Of a stretch of 64,000 bases of DNA, positions 27,089 through 34,484 are shown in pieces. Numbering within the stretch: position 1 is the stretch's first letter; each line of letters begins with the position of its first letter. Source of the DNA: Flavobacterium poyangense (GTDB lineage: Bacteria > Bacteroidota > Bacteroidia > Flavobacteriales > Flavobacteriaceae); contig NZ_JAALLN010000004.1 in the NCBI RefSeq assembly GCF_011751075.1, positions 124,001 to 188,000 of the forward strand, in the 5' to 3' direction. Both the position numbers and the translations under genes were made by a program. Below the pieces are notes generated by a model, which did not search any database, was not told the DNA's origin, and saw only the letters and a list, made by a program, of their open reading frames with translations.

Positions 27089-28432
27089 TTATATATTTTC
27101 AGTTAAAGCCTCCTTGTGAGGGCCTTTGTTGATAATTTTCCCAATCAATAATAAAAACAACATTCCGAGTAAAAGGTACAATCCGATAAAACCTAATAAT
27201 GTAAACAAAGTATTTCCGGAAGAAACGGTTGGTGAAGCTCCTTCGGCTGTTCGCAATAAATTATAAACCAGCCACGGTTGTCTTCCTAACTCGGCAGTAT
27301 ACCAGCCTGTTGTATTGGCAATATAGGGAAACGGCATCATAAAAAGCAAGGACCATAAAATCCATTTTGTTTCAAATAGTTTCCCGCGAATAAGTTGAAA
27401 AAGAGCACAAGCCATTAAACCTATAAACAAAGTTCCGAGTCCAACCATAATATGATAGGCATAGTACAATCCTGAGATATTAGTGGGATGCAGATCTTCT
27501 TCAAATTGATCCAGACCTTTAATTTCCTGATCCCAATTTCCATAAGTAAGGAAACTCAGAATGTTTGGAACTGCGATCTTATTATCCAGTTTTTTATCTT
27601 TTACATCGGGTTGCCCAATTAAAACAATCTCGGAGCCTTTTTTCTCGGTGTGGAAAATTCCTTCCATAGCCGCAAATGTTACCGGTTGGTATTTCACTAC
27701 ATTTTTTGCCAGTAAATCTCCTGTGGGAACAGCAACAATCATACTTGCAATTAATCCGAAAATAACTCCGGTTTTAAGAAACAGTTTCCCAAAAACAATA
27801 TTCTTTTTGCTTAAAATATAGAAAGAACCTATTCCTGCCACAACAAAAGAACTCGTTACTAGAGAGGCTGCCTGATTGTGTAAATAGGACGGCCAAAGCC
27901 ACGGATTTAAAAACAGCGCTTTAAAATTTGTTAATACAAACTTTCCATTCTCCAAAATCTCATACCCCACCGGGTTCTGCATCCACGAATGTGTTGCGAT
28001 GATTAAATAACCACTGGCCCATGAACCAATGCAAATCAATAATCCGGTGACAAAATGCCATTTATGTCCGAGAAGTTTTTCTCCAAATAAAAACAGACCT
28101 AAAAAAGAGGATTCTAAGAAAAAAGAAAACATGCCCTCCATTGCCAGAGTCTGACCGATGATACCACCAGTCAATTCGGAGAATTTAGCCCAGTTTGTTC
28201 CAAATTGAAACTCCATCGGGATTCCGGTCACCACACCCATCGCAAAATTTAGAGCGAAGATTCTCATCCAAAAATGCGTGGCGTGATTATATTGTTCGTT
28301 TTGAGTTTTTAAATATTTCCATTTGAAGTACACAATGATCAGTGAAAGACCCATTGTAAGTTGCGGAAAAAGATAGTGAAAGGTAATTGTGAAGGCGAAT
28401 TGCATTCGGTCATAAAAAAGCATTTCTTCCAT
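27089..28432 (-). CDS. cydA: Cytochrome bd quinol oxidase subunit I
   Basis: A 447-aa heme-bearing subunit. The ATG at 28432 is preferred as start: it gives the usual MEEMLFYDRMQF N-terminus and puts heme ligand H19 and H185 at the family positions (a longer frame begins at 28462). E99 and E107 are in MEGMFSFFLES. The quinol-site segment KYQPVTFAAMEG and GWYTAELGRQPW are present. The Q-loop is of the short type. It is transcribed with cydB. Confidence 0.97.
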   Translation of the reverse strand: MEEMLFYDRMQFAFTITFHYLFPQLTMGLSLIIVYFKWKYLKTQNEQYNHATHFWMRIFALNFAMGVVTGIPMEFQFGTNWAKFSELTGGIIGQTLAMEGMFSFFLESSFLGLFLFGEKLLGHKWHFVTGLLICIGSWASGYLIIATHSWMQNPVGYEILENGKFVLTNFKALFLNPWLWPSYLHNQAASLVTSSFVVAGIGSFYILSKKNIVFGKLFLKTGVIFGLIASMIVAVPTGDLLAKNVVKYQPVTFAAMEGIFHTEKKGSEIVLIGQPDVKDKKLDNKIAVPNILSFLTYGNWDQEIKGLDQFEEDLHPTNISGLYYAYHIMVGLGTLFIGLMACALFQLIRGKLFETKWILWSLLFMMPFPYIANTTGWYTAELGRQPWLVYNLLRTAEGASPTVSSGNTLFTLLGFIGLYLLLGMLFLLLIGKIINKGPHKEALTENI

Positions 28433-28494
28433 GAGTGGTATTTTTATTATGAAGTCCCACAAATTTACCTATTAAAGTCCAAAATCAGGACCTT
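28433..28494 (-). promoter_or_regulatory. cydAB promoter with 21-bp dyad
   Basis: Read leftward, TAAATTTG (a -7 match to TAnnTTTG) lies about 30 bp before the cydA start. Immediately upstream, AAAGTCC (28474-28480) and GGACCTT (28488-28494) form an inverted repeat with one mismatch and a 7-bp spacer. This site does not resemble the TSUP and persulfide dioxygenase dyads, so a different regulator is expected. Confidence 0.45.
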
Positions 28495-28715
28495 AAAAAA
28501 AAGTTTCTTACTTGATATTTCGTAAACTTTTCAGTACTTTGAAAAGGCTCTTATTTTTTTTAAACCATATAAGTGATGTAAGTTTATTTTAGTGCTGTGC
28601 TTTGACTTTATGGAACGCAAATAAAAAGCCTCTGAATAGAGGCTAACCTGTTTTTAGTTATTAGATATAATTCTGGTATTTGTTTCGTTACAGAGCTAAT
28701 ATTAATCGAACTTCT

Positions 28716-28973
28716 TTATCTATTTTTTGGTTCTTTTATATTGGCTCTAAAACTCATGTAAACATGGTAAAAATCTTCTAAATGTTTGGGCACATCCACT
28801 TGTAGTTCTAAAAAATAGTGACATAATGTTGGTGTGTCATAAAATTCTAAATCTTGTATGATACAACGAGTACCATGTATACAATTTCTAACTAAATGAA
28901 AATCATCGCCTATATTTGTGATACTGCAACCATATTCCTCTTCAAAATATTCTGTTAATTGAGTAAAATTCAT
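28716..28973 (-). CDS. Unknown 85-aa protein paired with a HicB-like gene (possible toxin)
   Basis: A small acidic protein with no confident family. Residues about 5-32 (LTEYFEEEYGCSITNIGDDF followed by HLVRN) faintly recall HicA (leucine-rich first helix, then a GxxH-type strand), but the HicA GSHH motif is missing and the protein is longer. The HicB-like gene ends exactly one base before its ATG (TAAATG), indicating strict co-translation. It could be a divergent HicA-type mRNA interferase or an unrelated partner. Confidence 0.6.
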   Translation of the reverse strand: MNFTQLTEYFEEEYGCSITNIGDDFHLVRNCIHGTRCIIQDLEFYDTPTLCHYFLELQVDVPKHLEDFYHVYMSFRANIKEPKNR

Positions 28974-29174
28974 TTATAGAGAGATAATTTCTTTATTACT
29001 TATTTCAATGTCATTTTTAGCCATAAAGTCAAAATACAATTTTGCACACTTTTTTAAAGAAATAAGAACACCTTCCTCAGAGTTCGATTGCGCACAAATT
29101 ACCGGTATATCAGATAGATACCCAAAGAAATATCCACTATTGTCATGTTGAATAATAATTGCGTCTGTTTTCAT
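28974..29174 (-). CDS. HicB-like antitoxin domain protein
   Basis: A 66-aa protein matching the HicB RNase-H-like fold pattern: AIIIQHDNSGYFFGYLSDIP, then a helix with EEGVLISLKKCAKLYFDF. The C-terminal DNA-binding part of longer HicB proteins is absent. It is first in a two-gene leftward cassette with the 85-aa gene at 28716, the reverse of the common hicA-hicB order. Confidence 0.65.
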   Translation of the reverse strand: MKTDAIIIQHDNSGYFFGYLSDIPVICAQSNSEEGVLISLKKCAKLYFDFMAKNDIEISNKEIISL

Positions 29175-29545
29175 AAGTTCTTGTTTGAGGTTGATGAGTA
29201 CTTCTAATTAAGCGGGGACAATGTAAACAAGATCACTTAAAAATCAACACACTGGCCTTACGCTTTACCCTTAGATAATACAATATTATAACTTTTTTCT
29301 TACATAAAAATAAAATTACTGTTAATTTTTCAATATAGCAATCAAAATATAGTTGTTAGATTGCTCCTAACTCTATTGAGATTGACATTAATTTAAATCA
29401 CACAAAAATTATCTATAAGTCCCTGAATAATTTTCGCCGTCCATAAGATTTACAAAATGCCCGATCGCTAATCAAATTACATTCGTCTGATTTTAATGCT
29501 TTAACCCGTTTATTTTCTTTCGTATTTTCACAAAAAACAAATTTC
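29175..29545. other. Divergent gap between hicB-like cassette and sulfur operon
   Basis: AT-rich non-coding DNA with no recognised repeat words, RNA gene or small ORF. It should contain the leftward promoter of the HicB-like cassette, which could not be placed with confidence. Confidence 0.4.
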
Positions 29546-29590
29546 TGTAACATTAGTCACTTATTTTCCAAAAAAACAAAGTTACCTTTG
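29546..29590 (+). promoter_or_regulatory. Persulfide dioxygenase promoter with Crp/Fnr-type dyad
   Basis: The dyad TGTAACATTAGTCACT lies at 29546-29561; its reverse complement AGTGACTAATGTTACA matches the TSUP site at 13 of 16 positions. The core AACAAAG-TTACCTTTG follows, with -7 element TACCTTTG at 29583-29590. The distance from dyad start to the final G is 44 bp, the same as at the TSUP promoter. Confidence 0.72.
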
Positions 29591-29616
29591 TCACACATTA
29601 TTTTAGATTGTTTATC

Positions 29617-31029
29617 ATGAAAATAGAACAAATTTACACCGGATGCCTAGCACAAGGTGCTTACTATATCACTTCAAATGGCGAGGCGGCCATTATTGAT
29701 CCGCTTAGAGAAATTCAACCTTATTTAGATCGTTTGGAACGTGACGGCGTAAAGCTGAAATATATTTTTGAAACTCATTTTCATGCCGATTTCGTTTCCG
29801 GTCACGTCGACTTAAGCAAAGAAACACAAGCTCCTATTGTTTACGGGCCAGATGCTGCCTGCGAATTTGATTGTATTTCAGCAAAAGACGGACAAGAATT
29901 TAAAATCGGAAGTATTACAATAAAAGTGTTGCATACTCCGGGTCACACCATGGAAAGCACCACTTATTTGCTGATTGACGAAAACGGAAAAGACCACGCT
30001 ATTTTCTCCGGAGATACGTTATTTATCGGAGATGTCGGGCGTCCGGATTTGGCGCAAAAAGCAGCCGGAATGACTCAGGATCAATTGGCGGGGATTTTAT
30101 TTCATTCGCTAAGAGATAAAATCATGACGCTCGCAGATGATGTTATTGTTTATCCTGCGCATGGTGCCGGAAGTGCTTGCGGAAAAAACATGAGTAAAGA
30201 AACTGTTTCTACTATTGGAAATCAAAAAGCAACCAATTATGCTTTGCGTGCTAATATGACGGAAACAGAATTTATTGCTGAGGTAACCGATGGACTATTG
30301 CCTCCACCTGCTTATTTTAGTATGAATGTTGCAATGAATAAAAACGGTTACGAAAGCTTTGAGTCTGTTTTAAATAACGGAATGAAAGCCGTAAACGCAA
30401 AAGAATTTGAAGCCGTTACCGAAGAAACCGGAGCTTTGATCCTCGACACCAGAAGTGCTGCCGATTTTAGCAAAGGGTTTATTCCACAATCTATTAATAT
30501 CGGAATCAATGGCGATTTTGCTCCCTGGGTTGGTACTTTAATTGCCAATGTAAAGCAGCCTATTATATTGGTTACCGAAAAAGGACTGGAAGAAGAGACC
30601 GTAACCCGTTTAAGTCGTGTTGGTTTTGATACTATTATAGGTCATCTGGAAGGCGGTTTTGAAGCCTGGCAGAAAGCAGGTTTCGAAGTGGATACTGTAA
30701 ACCGAATTACTGCTGCACAATTTGCAAGCGAATTTAAAATGGCAGAAGATAAAGTAATTGACATCCGTAAAGAAACAGAATACGCTGCTGAACATATTGA
30801 AGAAGCATACAGCAAACCGCTTGCTTATATCAATGACTGGGTAAAAGACATCAACCCGAATGAACATTTTTATCTGCATTGTGCAGGAGGATATCGCAGT
30901 ATGATCGCGGCTTCGATTTTACAAGCACGCGGTTTTAGAAACTTCTCAGAAGTTGAAGGCGGTTTTGGAGCTATCTCTAAAACAGAAATCCCAAAATCAG
31001 ATTTTGTCTGCCAAAGTAAAGTTTTGTAA
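29617..31029 (+). CDS. Persulfide dioxygenase (MBL fold) fused to two rhodanese domains
   Basis: A 470-aa cytoplasmic enzyme. The N-terminal metallo-beta-lactamase domain (about 1-240) has the ETHE1-type metal motif THFHADF, HTPGHT and SGDTLFIGDVGRPDL. It would oxidise glutathione or bacillithiol-like persulfide to sulfite. Two rhodanese domains follow. The first (about 255-350) lacks a catalytic Cys (LVTEKG at the loop). The second has C422 in HCAGGYRS, but with a GGY loop. The ATG at 29617 is used; an upstream TTG at 29608 adds three residues. It heads an operon with two YeeE/YedE genes. Confidence 0.93.
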   Translation: MKIEQIYTGCLAQGAYYITSNGEAAIIDPLREIQPYLDRLERDGVKLKYIFETHFHADFVSGHVDLSKETQAPIVYGPDAACEFDCISAKDGQEFKIGSITIKVLHTPGHTMESTTYLLIDENGKDHAIFSGDTLFIGDVGRPDLAQKAAGMTQDQLAGILFHSLRDKIMTLADDVIVYPAHGAGSACGKNMSKETVSTIGNQKATNYALRANMTETEFIAEVTDGLLPPPAYFSMNVAMNKNGYESFESVLNNGMKAVNAKEFEAVTEETGALILDTRSAADFSKGFIPQSINIGINGDFAPWVGTLIANVKQPIILVTEKGLEEETVTRLSRVGFDTIIGHLEGGFEAWQKAGFEVDTVNRITAAQFASEFKMAEDKVIDIRKETEYAAEHIEEAYSKPLAYINDWVKDINPNEHFYLHCAGGYRSMIAASILQARGFRNFSEVEGGFGAISKTEIPKSDFVCQSKVL

Positions 31030-31033
31030 ATGA

Positions 31034-31228
31034 ATTAATAGGTACAAAGGTTCAAAGGTGCAGAGGCACAAAGTTCTGAGCCTTTGAACTTATGAAAAGT
31101 GGCTAAGATTCTGAGTCACTAAGGTTCTAAGTTTTGAACCTTTATTACTTAGAATCTAAAAAAACTTTAAACTCACACAAAGCAAAAACTTACCAACTCA
31201 GAATCTTAGTAACTCTGAACCTTTAAAT
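31034..31228. repeat. TTCAAAGGTGCAGAGGC / CTCAGAATCTTAG-family repeat
   Basis: This gap is made of the words GGTTCAAAGGTGCAGAGGCA, CAAAGTTCTGAGCCTTTGAAC, ACTCAGAATCTTAG and TCTGAACC, with inverted copies of each other. Related text is at 38708-38735, 49977-50047, 52685-52840 and 57878-57956. It lies between the persulfide dioxygenase stop and the next gene and ends close to that gene's start codon. Confidence 0.75.
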
Positions 31229-31235
31229 AAAAAAT

Positions 31236-31805
31236 ATGAATCTACTAGAAATAATAAAAGAACCTTGGCCTTGGTATGTTTCAGGTCCGCTTATTGGATT
31301 AACTGTACCGATTTTGTTAATCATAGGAAATAAATCATTTGGGATTAGTTCGTCATTGCGACATATCTGTGCCATGTGTATTCCTGCCAATATTTCCTTT
31401 TTTAAATACGACTGGAAAAAAGAAAGCTGGAATCTGTTCTTCGTTTTCGGAATATTTTTAGGAGGTATCATTGCAACGGCATTTTTGTCAAACCCAAATG
31501 CAATTGAAATCAATGCTAAACTTTCGGAGCAATTAGCCACTTATAGCATTACCGATCATTCCGGTTTATTGCCTGCGCAACTTTTCTCATGGGAAAGTTT
31601 ATTTACACTACGCGGATTCATTATGATTGTAGTGGGTGGATTTTTAGTAGGCTTCGGAACGCGTTATGCGGGAGGATGCACAAGTGGTCATGCCATTATG
31701 GGAATTTCAAATTTACAATGGCCGTCTTTAGTTGCTACTATCTGTTTTATGATTGGTGGTTTTGCTATGGCCAATTTGATTCTTCCTTATATTCTTTCAC
31801 TTTAA
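31236..31805 (+). CDS. YeeE/YedE family half-transporter
   Basis: A 189-aa membrane protein of the YeeE/YedE (sulfur transport) family, with about four to five membrane segments. The family cysteine motif is YAGGCTSGHAIMGI (about 146-159). Full-length YeeE relays thiosulfate through conserved cysteines. Here the transporter is split into two half-size genes. It is followed after 10 bp by its partner. Confidence 0.9.
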   Translation: MNLLEIIKEPWPWYVSGPLIGLTVPILLIIGNKSFGISSSLRHICAMCIPANISFFKYDWKKESWNLFFVFGIFLGGIIATAFLSNPNAIEINAKLSEQLATYSITDHSGLLPAQLFSWESLFTLRGFIMIVVGGFLVGFGTRYAGGCTSGHAIMGISNLQWPSLVATICFMIGGFAMANLILPYILSL

Positions 31806-31815
31806 TATTTTAAAA

Positions 31816-32301
31816 ATGGCTAACTCAAATTTAGAAAATAAAAATACAGATACAGAAGGAATCAACGGAAGTCAATTAAAAGACTCCGCGTTCTCCAATC
31901 TAAAATACCTTGTTGTCGGAATCTTTTTCGGAATTGTATTCGTAAAAGCAGAAATCATCAGCTGGTATCGTATTCAGGAAATGTTTCAATTACAGTCCTT
32001 CTTTATGTACGGCGTAATCGGAAGTGCCGTTGTGGTAGGCATTATATCAGTATGGTTGATTAAAAAATTCGATATTAAAACCATTCAAGGAGAAAAAATC
32101 GAAATTCAACCCAAAACATTCAGCAAAGGACAAATTTATGGTGGCCTCCTATTCGGATTTGGATGGGCTATAACCGGTGCTTGTCCCGGCCCTCTTTTTG
32201 CACAAATTGGTACCGGAGTTACGGTAATTGTCGTTACTTTAGTCAGTGCAATAGCCGGAACATGGGTTTATGGCTTGCTAAAAGACAAGCTTCCTCATTA
32301 A
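31816..32301 (+). CDS. YeeE/YedE family half-transporter (second half)
   Basis: A 161-aa membrane protein with the complementary YeeE/YedE motif ITGACPGPLFAQIG (about 119-132). An N-terminal hydrophilic leader (about 1-28) precedes the first membrane segment. With the preceding gene it probably forms one heteromeric channel for thiosulfate or a related sulfur compound. Confidence 0.9.
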   Translation: MANSNLENKNTDTEGINGSQLKDSAFSNLKYLVVGIFFGIVFVKAEIISWYRIQEMFQLQSFFMYGVIGSAVVVGIISVWLIKKFDIKTIQGEKIEIQPKTFSKGQIYGGLLFGFGWAITGACPGPLFAQIGTGVTVIVVTLVSAIAGTWVYGLLKDKLPH

Positions 32302-32325
32302 TTTTTTTACTTTATACTTACAAAT

Positions 32326-32367
32326 TCACCCGGCAGGTTTTAAAAACTTGTCGGGTGATTTTTTTTT
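32326..32367 (+). terminator. Intrinsic terminator after sulfur operon
   Basis: TCACCCGGCAGGTTT (32326-32340) pairs with AAACTTGTCGGGTGA (32344-32358) in a 15-bp stem including two G-U pairs, with loop TAA and a 9-T tract. Confidence 0.9.
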
Positions 32368-32522
32368 CACCCAGACCTTTTTCTTAGTTTAAAAAATAGT
32401 TAAATCACTCAAAAGCAATACTTTAAAAAGTAAAAATAGTTTACTTTTATTTCGGTTTTAAAAGACTAAAATCTCTCTCAAAACCAGCCGTTAATAAAAT
32501 TAACAAAAAATTAACACTACAC

Positions 32523-32566
32523 TTGTATATACAACTATTAAAAGATATACATTTGTATATACAAAT
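32523..32566 (+). promoter_or_regulatory. MarR operon promoter with two perfect palindromes
   Basis: TTGTATATACAA (32523-32534) and ATTTGTATATACAAAT (32551-32566) are perfect palindromes with centres 30 bp apart, three helical turns. The -7 element TACATTTG (32548-32555) overlaps the second. A TTG at 32523-32525, 22 bp upstream, can serve as the -33 element inside the first. This is the layout of MarR autorepression. Confidence 0.78.
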
Positions 32567-32581
32567 TATACACTTACGACT

Positions 32582-33043
32582 ATGACAATTGAAGAGGTTA
32601 TTAAAAGTACAGTTAAGATGGATAATGCGAAAAAAGTTATTCTGAATATTATGTACACGCAAAATGTGATTCTGGATCATTTTAATGAAATATTAAAACC
32701 ATATGATCTGTCAGGAGAACAATATAACGTGTTACGCATATTAAGAGGACAAAAAGGAAATCCTGCAAATATGTGTGTGATCCAGGAGCGTATGCTGGCC
32801 AAAACCAGTAACACCACCCGTCTGGTAGACAAATTGTTGCTAAAAGAACTGGTAACGAGAAATGTTTGCCCGAACAACAGAAGAAAAATAGAAGTTTTAA
32901 TTACCCAAAAGGGATTAGATATCTTAAAAGAATTAGATCCGAAAGTAGACAACCACGAGCGAGCGTTTGCTGAGAATCTGGAACCAGATGAATTAGAATT
33001 ATTAAATCAATTTTTAGAAAAATACCGCAATCAAAACAATTAA
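32582..33043 (+). CDS. MarR family transcriptional regulator
   Basis: A 153-aa winged-helix regulator. The recognition region is NMCVIQERMLAKTSNTTRLVDKL (about 61-83; shown in two parts in the family: N-term helix and recognition helix), and the wing includes NRRKIEVLITQKG. It is first in an operon with a nitroreductase (4-bp gap) and a YceI protein. The two palindromes over its promoter are its likely operators. MarR proteins of this type commonly respond to phenolic or oxidant ligands. Confidence 0.93.
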   Translation: MTIEEVIKSTVKMDNAKKVILNIMYTQNVILDHFNEILKPYDLSGEQYNVLRILRGQKGNPANMCVIQERMLAKTSNTTRLVDKLLLKELVTRNVCPNNRRKIEVLITQKGLDILKELDPKVDNHERAFAENLEPDELELLNQFLEKYRNQNN

Positions 33044-33047
33044 CAGT

Positions 33048-33680
33048 ATGAGTACATTTTTAGAAAATCAAAATTGGAGATATGCAACAAAACAATTTGA
33101 TGCAACCAAAAAAATAGCAGAAACAGATTTAAATACTATAAAAGAAGCTGTTAGACTTAGCGCCTCTTCTTACGGTTTACAACCTTACAAAGTAGTTATC
33201 GTTGACAATCCGGAATTAAGAGAGCAACTAAAAGCAGCTGCTTTCGGGCAAACACAAATTACAGATGCTTCTCACCTGTTTGTTTTTGCAAATGATGTTA
33301 ACGCAGGAGCAGAATCTGTAGACCAATATATTAACACCATCAGCGAAACAAGAGGCGTGCCTAGTGAGTCATTAGCAGGATTTAGCGATATGATGAAAGG
33401 GGCAATTTCCAGATTGTCTGAAGAAGCAAAACACAACTGGACTGCCAAACAAACTTATATTGCCTTAGGAAACTTACTAAACGTAGCTGCCGAATTGAGA
33501 ATTGACGCTACTCCAATGGAAGGTTATAACGCCGCTGCATTTAATGAAATCTTAGGATTTGACAAATTAGGTTTAAATGCGTCAGTAGTTGCAACTGTGG
33601 GGTACCGACACGATGAAGACAGTACACAACATTACAAAAAAGTTAGAAAATCAAACGAAGAATTATTTATCACACTATAA
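33048..33680 (+). CDS. NAD(P)H-dependent nitroreductase family oxidoreductase
   Basis: A 210-aa FMN flavoprotein of the nitroreductase (NfsB-like) family. The N-terminal NWRYATKQFDATKKI and SASSYGLQPYKVVIV (FMN-binding serine/arginine region) and the ATPMEGYNAAAFNEILG segment are typical. It reduces quinones or nitro compounds (family knowledge). It is co-transcribed with MarR, suggesting induction by electrophilic stress. Confidence 0.93.
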   Translation: MSTFLENQNWRYATKQFDATKKIAETDLNTIKEAVRLSASSYGLQPYKVVIVDNPELREQLKAAAFGQTQITDASHLFVFANDVNAGAESVDQYINTISETRGVPSESLAGFSDMMKGAISRLSEEAKHNWTAKQTYIALGNLLNVAAELRIDATPMEGYNAAAFNEILGFDKLGLNASVVATVGYRHDEDSTQHYKKVRKSNEELFITL

Positions 33681-33714
33681 TTATTTAATAACAATCAAAA
33701 ATCCATTTTAACAA

Positions 33715-34281
33715 ATGAAAAATTTAAAAACAATTGCAATAGCATTATTCGTAGCAGTAGCTAGCGTTTCAGTAAACGCACAAACTAAGAAAATCGACGT
33801 AAAAGCGTCTTCTATCAAATGGGTAGGTAAAAAAGTAACCGGAGAGCACTCAGGTACAGTAAACTTTAAAGAAGGTGCTGTCGTTTTAAAAGGAAAAAAA
33901 CTAGTTGGTGGTAGCTTTACTGTTGATATGAATTCCTTAACTGCAACTGATATTACAGGAGAATACCAAGGAAAATTAAACGGTCACTTAAAAGCGGACG
34001 ATTTCTTTGGAACTGCAAAATTCCCAACTGCAAAATTAGTTTTCAAAACGGTAGCAGCTAAAGCAACTAATGTGTATACTGTAACGGCAGACTTAACAAT
34101 CAAAGGAATTACTAAACCGGTAACTTTTGATATTACTGTAAACGGAAATACTGCAACTACTGCATTTAAAGTAGACAGAACTAAATACGATATTAAATAC
34201 AACTCTGGTAACTTCTTCGAAAACTTAGGAGACAAAACGATCAATGACGATTTCGAATTGACTGTAGCTTTAAAATTCTAA
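33715..34281 (+). CDS. YceI family periplasmic lipid-binding protein
   Basis: A 188-aa secreted protein (signal peptide about 1-22, MKNLKTIAIALFVAVASVSV). The rest is a YceI lipocalin-like barrel, with SSIKWVGKKVTGEHSGTV, FFGTAKFPTAKLVF and VTADLTIKGITKPVTFD typical of the family, which binds polyisoprenoid or amide ligands. It is the last gene of the MarR operon and is followed by a terminator. Confidence 0.94.
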   Translation: MKNLKTIAIALFVAVASVSVNAQTKKIDVKASSIKWVGKKVTGEHSGTVNFKEGAVVLKGKKLVGGSFTVDMNSLTATDITGEYQGKLNGHLKADDFFGTAKFPTAKLVFKTVAAKATNVYTVTADLTIKGITKPVTFDITVNGNTATTAFKVDRTKYDIKYNSGNFFENLGDKTINDDFELTVALKF

Positions 34282-34314
34282 TATTTCAGACATACTAATT
34301 CAGAAATTTGGATG

Positions 34315-34352
34315 GCCTCAATAGTTTTATACTATTGGGGCTTCTTTTTTTT
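34315..34352 (+). terminator. Intrinsic terminator after yceI-like gene
   Basis: GCCTCAATAG (34315-34324) and CTATTGGGGC (34332-34341) form a 10-bp stem with one G-U pair and a 7-nt loop, followed by TTCTTTTTTTT. Confidence 0.88.
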
Positions 34353-34418
34353 ATTCTATTTCCAAAAAAATAACGTTCTTAATGGTAATGTAACACTTTC
34401 GTAATACCGCACAGGACG

Positions 34419-34445
34419 TTGATTAACATTGGTCTTCTACTTTTG
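34419..34445 (+). promoter_or_regulatory. Promoter of the beta-helix protein gene
   Basis: TTG (34419-34421), 16 bp, then TACTTTTG (34438-34445), a full TAnnTTTG match. It supports translation from the ATG at 34485 rather than from a longer frame starting at 34419. Confidence 0.55.
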
Positions 34446-34484
34446 AGCAAATTAAAAAAATCAAAAACTAGAAATCAAATAGTT

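Noticed and set aside
34419..34484. Longer start of the beta-helix protein
   Set aside because: The promoter (TTG at 34419, TACTTTTG at 34438) lies within this extension, and the signal peptide begins at 34485.
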